A stretch of 64,000 bases of DNA, taken from positions 3,968,001 to 4,032,000 of the forward strand of contig NC_079237.1 of NCBI RefSeq assembly GCF_028502605.1, in the 5' to 3' direction. This stretch comes from Trichoderma breve. Its lineage: Eukaryota; Ascomycota; Sordariomycetes; Hypocreales; Hypocreaceae. Positions 57,319 to 64,000 of the stretch are shown one piece after another (within the stretch, counting starts at the first letter, position 1; every line of letters starts with the position of its first letter). A program made the position numbers and the translations under genes. The notes under the pieces were generated by a model. That model searched no databases, was not told where the DNA came from, and saw only the letters and a program-made list of their open reading frames with translations.

Positions 57319-58172
57319 CTATTCTACATTCCTTGAAGCCAACGGCCAACCGCTATTTGTTCCTATCACTGTTCCAGTCACATTTGCATCTTTCATGGTG
57401 TATAAGTAGGCTTCCTGCGCTGCGAGTTAGCCTCTTTCTGAAAACGTTTGCAAAAGATATACTGTGGCCTTACTGCTACATCCTCAGCATAAGCGAAGAT
57501 TCCAGTCAAGGTGTCCTTAGCGATGTCCTTGCCTATCTCCTCTAGTTCCGCTTCTGTCTTGTCACCCCACATTTCGGTCCTGGTAGCGAATGGATCGACT
57601 ACATTGACACGGGTCGGCTTCAAGTCAATGGCCAGAGCTTTAACGAGGCCATGCATGGCAGAAGCATACGCAGTTTTAACAGCCCATCCAGGACGGGGCT
57701 TTTGCGTTAATGCCGCTCCGGTGAAGGTAATTGATGATCGAGGACCAGGGTTCAGGTATTGCGAGCCAACCTTGGTTACAATGAGAGGGGCAAAGAAACG
57801 GACTCTGCCAGCGTCGATGATTGCATCAAGACTCCAGTCCTGAATGCTGGGAAGATAAAGACTGTCTCCCGCTGTGAAGATAATATGGTCTACTTTTCCA
57901 TGTTTCTTGAACAGCTCATGAAGAGAATTCTCAAGGTCCGGAGAGAGCAGATTGCAGGCGCTGCCAGCTACTGCGCTTTTGGCATTTGGATAACGAGACT
58001 TCAGACGTTCTACTGCCTTGTCTACGCGGCTCTGCTGCGACGACGATATAATTGCATGGCCGCCAAATTCGATAACGCCTTCGGCCACAGCTAGCCCTAA
58101 GCCTGACGACCCTCCCAAAATGAGTACGCGATGTCCGCGAAGTTTAGAAACATACTTCCCTTGAGCTAGCAT
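57319..58172 (-). CDS. Atypical short-chain dehydrogenase lacking the Tyr-Lys pair
   Basis: SDR-fold protein. The N-terminal cofactor motif is VLILGGSSGLGLAVAEG and the next strand IISSSQQSRVD would choose the cofactor. Where classical members have YxxxK, this protein reads WAVKTAYASAMHGLVKAL, with no Lys at the expected place, so it belongs to the fungal SDR group with a non-standard active site. A GTAAGG donor after EDVA and a GCAG acceptor give a second exon EAYLYTMKDANVTGT ... ASRNVE, which is the normal C-terminus and moves the stop to 57319 instead of 57393. The final length is about 260 residues. Function in the cluster unknown. Confidence 0.75.
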
Positions 58173-59512
58173 CTCGAATGAAGTGATGATGTAAAAGTGA
58201 TAGAGAAAATAGGTCCAGAGTTTTGGCTATTATGTGCTCGAGTTATCGAATAATGGCAACGATCCAGCGCTATAAGGCAAGCAAGTATAAATACGGCTGA
58301 GATTTATCTGATGAACTTGGTGAACAGCGGAGCGGTATCAAGGCGGAGAGTCAGATAATACCTTTTGAATGTGAATAAAATCTGGGTATTCAGATTGTAT
58401 CTTCTTTATGTGGTCGTCACCGCCACACATGTCCAAAAATTGGGTCGTGTAGACGGAATAGATAAGGATAAAGTCAATTTGCAGCCGTTTACGGTTACTA
58501 CCTAGTACCCATGACCTTTGCCGTATTTCCTTTCCCGTTCAATCAAGCCACCTTCCTACATTTTTTCTTAGGGAGCGGACGGTTTGGGTGTTCATGGACA
58601 AGAAAGCCAGATCCAAAGAACAGCTTCTTCACGGAGATCTCTCAGATGGGACCAAAATGGCTGATCAATTGAGGGAAATGCTCAAGAAAGGTTCAAACAA
58701 AGCCCTGGATGATGCTGAGGCTGCCGATAGTTCGGCTGCCAAAGAGATCTCAGACACACACGACGAACATGCTACATGAAGGGGCACTGCCCAGTCTCTA
58801 AACAAGATTTTGGATAGCTACTTTCGGCACAAGCCTTTAAATGATCACGGTCCTGATTTTGTTGCTTCACTATGGTGCGGTGGCTTCCTCAAACTCGGCG
58901 TTCATAGGAAGTAACAACTATTAAACTTGGACGCATGCCGCAGAGCCAGCCCTAAGACTCTCTGATATTAGACAATAGCACATAACAATTTTTGAGCACA
59001 AAGCTAATGAATATTAAAGTAAGGCTATTAAAAGGTTCTACGATATCCGAGTGGAAGACATATCGAGATATGGGTGAAGACCTTCTCCGTTTTCCCCAAA
59101 ATGAGGCAAAGGCTTCCTACAATGCTAAAAACAGTCTTACGCCAGCTTAATACATCTCGTGACAAAACGTGGCATATACGCGAGGAATTCCACCAGCCAG
59201 TTTCGTGAGAGTGATTAAGCCTTTATTATTAATGCCCTCCAGGATTATGTCGATTTGTATTTCGACGGAATAGATCTACTCCGTTCGTGGAGATAATTAT
59301 GGGTCGTCAGCAACATCCGGGTGAGATCATTCCCGTCTTTGAGAAGCTAGCATTCTATTATACAAATTTATCTAAACGGGCTTACTATGTAGATTACAAA
59401 TGAAAGGGCCTGCTGCTAAGCGCTTTGGGTACGCACATCAGTTGTTGCTCTTATTCATAGATACTAACAGTACATAATAAACCTCGGTTCATTCCATAAT
59501 GCCTATTAGCGG
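58173..59512. other. Gap: 1.3 kb between SDR and the quinate-repressor-like gene
   Basis: Contains one small rightward open frame, listed separately. Otherwise nothing recognisable. Confidence 0.35.
58588..58779 (+). other. Small unrecognised open frame
   Basis: A 63-codon frame from a non-ATG codon, with the first ATG just inside (MDKKARSKEQLL). It is rich in charged residues and Ala (LDDAEAADSSAAKEI). After its TGA the same frame stays open for about 44 more codons (KILDSYFRHKPLNDH). I recognise no family. It could be chance or the end of a broken gene. Confidence 0.15.
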
Positions 59513-61891
59513 CTAGATATTCTGCAGAAGCTCTTCTTGTGCGTACGCTTTCCGAGCCTCTAATAGCATTGTATGCCTTGGCGCTCTGCGACCTGTCAGT
59601 AATTCGAATTGTACACTGCCTTGCTCTGTCAGCATTTCAAGGCCATTTACTAGAACCCAAGCTTGACCAGTCCTAGCTCGCAAATTTTGCACCTCTCGTA
59701 GCAAGGGAGTCAACAACGGTTTGTAGCACATTTCTAGGATGACACCGCCTGTCTTGCTTTGCAGCCATTGAGTAGGTACTGCGGCCGTTGTGGCGATTGG
59801 CTCTATCCTTTCTCCGGGAACCGGACACGAAACAATGATGGTTGGCTGCTCCATGTCGGCTGGCCATGACTCTTGGGTATGCAAAAGAGTCCGCACATGT
59901 TTTACTCCCCGCTGCTGCGAACCGAACATTGTATTGAAATGATCCGGAATGATGCTCTGATCTCGTGCAACAGGATTGAAGACGCAGACGGCATGGACCC
60001 CCAGCCGTAACATGGAATATATCGCTGCACGCGCCATACCACCGCTACCGATGACAAGCCCAGATGTCTTTTCCGGATTGATTGCATTTCTGGGTGACAG
60101 ATTGCGATTGATACACACAGTCATGCCGATCCAATCCGTATTGTCCCCGTACCAACTTCGTATTGCGCCGCTCCCGGGTAGGTTGGCATGAATATTCCCA
60201 AGACATGGAGCAGGGTTTGTCTCTGTAGATAGCGGCATCAATGTATTTATGGCTCCTATTGCCATCGCTTGCTGACTTTTTTTTTCCACGAAAGTCGCGG
60301 TGATGGTTTTCAGTCCATAAGTGATGGTTGCCCCACCCGTCTTCTTATCCATGGCAAGATCTTCAAAGGGTGGAGAGCCAAGGCTTTCTTGCTGAATGTA
60401 GTCAAAGCTGAGGCCAGTGGCATCTAAAGCTGCCTTGACCATAGCTGGAGCAACACTGAGAGGGGCTTTCCCAATGGAATAGATCCGCTGAGTCTCAAGT
60501 AGGCCTTTTTGAAATCGTAATTGCATGATCTGTCGTGTTGTCATAAGAGAATCAAGCCCGTCTGCTTTTGGGTGAAAGTGAGGATGATGCACAGGTGTCA
60601 AAATGGTATTAGATAACAGCATCGACTGGGAACCTAGAAGACCTTGCCCATATGATATCAAAGCTGGGCCTCCGCGGAGTTTGACACTGCTTCTGAGCGC
60701 CATAACACAGTCATGTAACGCTTTTTCGTCCTGGGTACTGGTACCTTTGACAAAGATAAGTCTAGTCATAGAAAACCCATGATCGGAGGCTTTGTCGTAC
60801 ATGCGCCTGGCTTTTTCAATAGCGTCAGCATCCAATGGAATAGCGCAGTGTCCTATGAGCTGAGTCGATCGCCGTTCTGAAAGGATTTGTTTCAACCTAA
60901 GATTGATGCTTTCCAATGGGACGACGACATAGTCCACAGCTAACCGGAACGCACTCCAAAGGAGACGAGCCTGGAAATCTTCATCATCTTGACGGTCCAC
61001 CGCAGCGACTCTATGACGAGAAAGGTCGTAAATTATAGGCACAGAAAGGTACCTCCGGAGCGTCGCTACTTTTTCGCCAATGATTTGGTTGGCGTCGCTT
61101 GAGGGGACATCGTCTATTAGCTCGATAGCATCTTCAATGAAATCGAAGTTGTCCAGCTGTGGAGGTAATTGTATGAGTGTTGAGAGCTCAACACGCACCA
61201 CATGAGTGAAGCGTCTCTCTGCGAGAGGGATGGCAGATAGTGGACGGTTTATGCATGGACTCAGTCTTTCCACGCTTTTGCTACGGACCAAGTCAAGGAA
61301 AGAGCAAAAGTGAGTTTTTGCATCTTTCAGACGGAATGGAGAGCATGAGATGTCGCCTTTCCTGTCGTTTGTAGCGGAATCCTCGGTCCAGTCTTGTATG
61401 TTGTAGAACTCATAGTTTGAACAATCTCGATGGGTTTCTTCAGCTCGTGTAAAAAGCGCTATTTGCTGTTGATCGAGTCCGAGTAGAGTTTGGACTTGTT
61501 TTGGCGAACGCGTTACTTGAATGACGGGGTTTGTAAGGCACAGTCTTTGGAGCAACAAGTGAATATCGGATGTCAAGCTGCTCCATCCACATTCAATTAC
61601 ATGTCGCTCTCGACAGGTCAAAAGCACTCTGCGGACGGCTTCCACGCTGTTCTCATGGAAGGCTTCAATCCCGTATTTCTCGACAAAGGTCGCGGGAGTC
61701 ATCTTCGTAAACTCTTTGAAGCAACGGTCCTCAGTCATAAAATTCCAGTTCAACTCAGTAGCTGCAATCAGGCCCAGCGTTCGCTTGCCCGCACCACGCA
61801 CCCCAACCAGAATAATGGACGCTTCAGGGTCCATTTTTGCAATTAGCTGTAGCAGAGGACGGAATTGAAGACTTTTTCCCGATTCATACAA
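59513..61891 (-). CDS. qutR: Quinate pathway repressor-type protein (QutR/QA-1S-like)
   Basis: Regulatory protein descended from the last three domains of the pentafunctional AROM enzyme; in Aspergillus and Neurospora it represses quinate catabolism by binding the activator. Single exon, 792 residues, somewhat shorter than the known repressors (about 920). The domain order fits: a shikimate-kinase-like P-loop ILVGVRGAGKRT at about 27-38 with FMTEDRCFKEFT after it; a dehydroquinase-like middle (about 240-450); and a shikimate-dehydrogenase-like end with GLVIGSGGMARAAIYSML, the dinucleotide motif, and INTLMPL and DNTDW from the substrate site. Divergent from the Zn2Cys6 gene at 62275, as in qut/qa clusters. 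Its Met21 is an alternative start. Confidence 0.83.
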   Translation of the reverse strand: MYESGKSLQFRPLLQLIAKMDPEASIILVGVRGAGKRTLGLIAATELNWNFMTEDRCFKEFTKMTPATFVEKYGIEAFHENSVEAVRRVLLTCRERHVIECGWSSLTSDIHLLLQRLCLTNPVIQVTRSPKQVQTLLGLDQQQIALFTRAEETHRDCSNYEFYNIQDWTEDSATNDRKGDISCSPFRLKDAKTHFCSFLDLVRSKSVERLSPCINRPLSAIPLAERRFTHVVRVELSTLIQLPPQLDNFDFIEDAIELIDDVPSSDANQIIGEKVATLRRYLSVPIIYDLSRHRVAAVDRQDDEDFQARLLWSAFRLAVDYVVVPLESINLRLKQILSERRSTQLIGHCAIPLDADAIEKARRMYDKASDHGFSMTRLIFVKGTSTQDEKALHDCVMALRSSVKLRGGPALISYGQGLLGSQSMLLSNTILTPVHHPHFHPKADGLDSLMTTRQIMQLRFQKGLLETQRIYSIGKAPLSVAPAMVKAALDATGLSFDYIQQESLGSPPFEDLAMDKKTGGATITYGLKTITATFVEKKSQQAMAIGAINTLMPLSTETNPAPCLGNIHANLPGSGAIRSWYGDNTDWIGMTVCINRNLSPRNAINPEKTSGLVIGSGGMARAAIYSMLRLGVHAVCVFNPVARDQSIIPDHFNTMFGSQQRGVKHVRTLLHTQESWPADMEQPTIIVSCPVPGERIEPIATTAAVPTQWLQSKTGGVILEMCYKPLLTPLLREVQNLRARTGQAWVLVNGLEMLTEQGSVQFELLTGRRAPRHTMLLEARKAYAQEELLQNI

Positions 61892-62274
61892 CGTATTTGG
61901 TGTCTAACAGAGACAGAAAGGATAAGAGAAGCATTTTTTCAGGCAATGCCAAAATTGAAAGTCCAGGATAGGTCACATAAGCACAAAGTAAGAAAGCTTC
62001 TTTGTGGCGAGCCGCGACGGCAATGACCTATGCCGACGACTCTGGCGGTTAACAAGCTAACGAGACACTAACGGAAACTTTGGAGCCAAACACGAATGTG
62101 ATGCGAAAGCAGCACCCCACACACCGTGGAGTCTGCATCTGGGGCCCTGCTTCTTTAATAATTATCAACTGTACTTCCACATTTCAAGAGCTTCCAGCTC
62201 TCTAAAAGAAAGGTTGATCCCAGAACATGATCCATTCTTTCCCCATTTCCGCAGGATTCAAGACCTGATGAGAG
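61892..62274. promoter_or_regulatory. Divergent promoter of repressor and activator-like genes
   Basis: A 383-bp gap between the start codons of the two regulators. The arrangement matches divergent qa-1S/qa-1F-type pairs. No operator could be read reliably. Confidence 0.4.
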
Positions 62275-64000
62275 ATGGGGACGCGGGTATCAAAGGCATG
62301 TCAGCGGTGTCAACGACGCAAGCTGAAATGCGATGGCAGTGATGAGTGCCTCGCGTGCAAGGCAGCAGGACAACGATGCTTATACGTAAGTGTCAACAGA
62401 AAGCGTGGCCTTGTCGAAGGCTACGTGAAAGGCCTAGAGAGACTTTTAGGCTTTGCAATCCAGCGCGATGCCTCATTAACTAGCGACATCCAAAGGTTCT
62501 TCCATCGTTTCCCAGGCCAAGAATCGCAAACTGTGGTGCCCGAAAGCCAAACCATGCTTGATTCCTGGAAACAAAGTGTGCTTGCCAAAGACGTTGAGAG
62601 GCTTCTGCCAGCGTTAGAGCAAGGTGAAAGACAGAAATGGAAGTCTCTCTTCACTGACCATGACATGGAAATGGGGGGTTGTGCAGAGGGTGACCATAGC
62701 GCTGTGGCTTCGATCATCACACCAAGGCGAATTCCAGAATGCAACATAGAGCTTCCTAATATTGAGAGTCAATCAGGTAATATGAGCGCAAAAGAAAACG
62801 TCCACACCAACGAGAGACTTTCCAGCAAGACCAAGCAGTACAGACTTCCCACTTCTACGATCCACAATTTGGCTCTGGCCAGACTGCCTTTGGATGCTAA
62901 AAAAATGGTGGATTCTTATCTTACATATACGAACTGTTGGTTCCCAATACTGGAACCCCATGAGCTATTAAGAACTTTCTATCAATATCACCGACATACG
63001 GAGGGTTCTCGGGATGGTCAGACCGCTGTCCTCTGGGCCACTCTTGCTTTTGAATCATGCTTGACAGCGTCAACTGAGACTGTGCCACATATCGATCTTT
63101 CCCAGCAACCGCTTTATCAAAAGGCACGAGCTTTGATACCAACTGAGGAAGCCTCTCATGACTTCGGACACGTACAGGCGTTGCTTATTTTGGCAATGAT
63201 GAATATGGGCTACAACAGGCTGAAGTCATGCTGGCTTCTCGTTGGCCATGCATCTCGACTGATGAGCTACCTAGAGCGGCGCACGACACCGAGCGGCCTG
63301 AAGGCAGGATGCATTGATGCATTCTCAACAAGGAGAGCCCACCTTCTGGTCGGCCTCTCAATCCTTGAAACATTACTTACTTTGCGTACCGAAGCTTTGC
63401 AGATTTTTGAAAGAAGGCATTGCCATGCATCTCTCCCCGAGGACGGGTTGGAAGAGTGGGAGAATCCAAAGGTGTTTGGTCAGGCAGACGAGGTTGCTCA
63501 GCAGTATAATGAGATTCCAGGCAGAATTGCAAGCACATTTAACACTCTGTCACACGCAATCAGCTGTCTGGAAGCAATATCCACTACCAAACCCGACCGG
63601 ATCCATTCCGAGTCCTCCAATGCTATTCTCTTGGCCAATGTCCAGTCTAGGATGGCTGAACTTCAGCCGCTACCAGCCCGTTCAGCGTATCCGCATTTCT
63701 TCCTGAGCTATACGGCAATCCAATGTGCTATACAAACTGAAAAAAGCGCGAAGTTGAGCGCATCACAAGCCGAATCTGTCCCAGACATCGGTTCACCGGA
63801 GACCGATGACATATTTGATTGCTTTGCTAAGGCGTCCATTGCCTTGCAAGAATTCCATCGGATTCATAAGCCAGAACGGACGCCGGTACTGCTGCTTGCG
63901 ATCTACGATCAAATGATTGAGTGCATATCTCGAACCGCGAGAGATCAGCTAGAATTGAAAAGCAAGGACTTCATGCCGACGATCGAGGCCTTTACAGATT
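62275..64000 (+). CDS. Zn2Cys6 transcription factor, QutA/QA-1F-like (cut by window end)
   Basis: Nuclear activator, open from MGTRVSKACQRC to the end of the window (about 575 codons seen, 3' end missing). The zinc cluster uses Cys 9, 12, 19, 25, 28 and 35. The block after it, NRKRGLVEGYVKGLERLLG, resembles the RG...GY...LE linker of quinate-type activators. Further on are STIHNLALARLPLDAKKMV and NCWFPILEPHELLRTFY, the start of the Fungal_trans domain. The start ATG at 62275 is chosen because it is in frame directly before the cluster. Its pairing with the repressor-type gene is the best evidence for its role. Whether it controls quinate genes beyond the window or the hydroxyquinol genes here is open. 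Confidence 0.75.
   Translation, partial: MGTRVSKACQRCQRRKLKCDGSDECLACKAAGQRCLYVSVNRKRGLVEGYVKGLERLLGFAIQRDASLTSDIQRFFHRFPGQESQTVVPESQTMLDSWKQSVLAKDVERLLPALEQGERQKWKSLFTDHDMEMGGCAEGDHSAVASIITPRRIPECNIELPNIESQSGNMSAKENVHTNERLSSKTKQYRLPTSTIHNLALARLPLDAKKMVDSYLTYTNCWFPILEPHELLRTFYQYHRHTEGSRDGQTAVLWATLAFESCLTASTETVPHIDLSQQPLYQKARALIPTEEASHDFGHVQALLILAMMNMGYNRLKSCWLLVGHASRLMSYLERRTTPSGLKAGCIDAFSTRRAHLLVGLSILETLLTLRTEALQIFERRHCHASLPEDGLEEWENPKVFGQADEVAQQYNEIPGRIASTFNTLSHAISCLEAISTTKPDRIHSESSNAILLANVQSRMAELQPLPARSAYPHFFLSYTAIQCAIQTEKSAKLSASQAESVPDIGSPETDDIFDCFAKASIALQEFHRIHKPERTPVLLLAIYDQMIECISRTARDQLELKSKDFMPTIEAFTD

Overview
The window looks like nuclear DNA of a filamentous ascomycete (Pezizomycotina). 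The genes are split by short introns, mostly 50-75 nt with GT...AG ends. Six Gal4-type Zn2Cys6 regulators are interspersed with single-copy enzymes and transporters. Intergenic DNA is AT-rich and there are no operon-like features. All exon joins below were worked out by hand from reading frame, splice-site consensus and protein-family continuity; none rests on transcript data.

Left part (1-31 kb), accessory in character. It holds two DHA1-type MFS transporters (23-1599 +, 4961-6687 -), an NmrA-like reductase, three Zn2Cys6 regulators (7918-9705 -, 13137-15409 +, 20830-22891 -), two RidA-family genes (the second appears frameshifted), a glutathione S-transferase, three metallo-beta-lactamase-fold hydrolases (18530-19665, 25120-26289, 27763-28914) and a secreted G1 (eqolisin) peptidase. 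It also holds an unusual 660-residue membrane protein (15460-17442 -) that appears to join a TLC-like segment to a domain resembling bacterial prolipoprotein diacylglyceryl transferase (Lgt). Gene debris is common: a monoacylglycerol-lipase fragment, an epoxide-hydrolase relic, an HSL-type esterase with a nonsense codon and a frame break, a broken fungal regulator and an NmrA C-terminal fragment.

Right part (31.8-58.2 kb). This looks like a catabolic cluster for a phenolic compound that feeds the hydroxyquinol branch of the beta-ketoadipate pathway. It contains a Zn2Cys6 regulator, maleylacetate reductase, a Baeyer-Villiger monooxygenase, hydroxyquinol 1,2-dioxygenase, a phenol-2-monooxygenase-type hydroxylase, an alpha/beta esterase, a metallo-beta-lactamase-fold hydrolase, a vanillyl-alcohol oxidase, a short-chain dehydrogenase, an NmrA-like reductase, a second Zn2Cys6 regulator and an atypical SDR. 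The order of chemistry these suggest is: oxidation of a 4-alkylphenol side chain (VAO), dehydrogenation to an aryl ketone (SDR), Baeyer-Villiger conversion to an aryl ester, ester cleavage to a hydroquinone or resorcinol, ring hydroxylation to hydroxyquinol, ring cleavage to maleylacetate, and reduction to beta-ketoadipate. Each enzyme family is recognisable; the pathway as a whole is inference.

Right end (58.2-64 kb). A quinate-repressor-type protein (degenerate kinase, dehydroquinase and shikimate dehydrogenase domains) is divergently paired with a Zn2Cys6 regulator that runs off the window. This matches the qutR/qutA (qa-1S/qa-1F) arrangement and places a second aromatic-catabolism control module beside the hydroxyquinol cluster.
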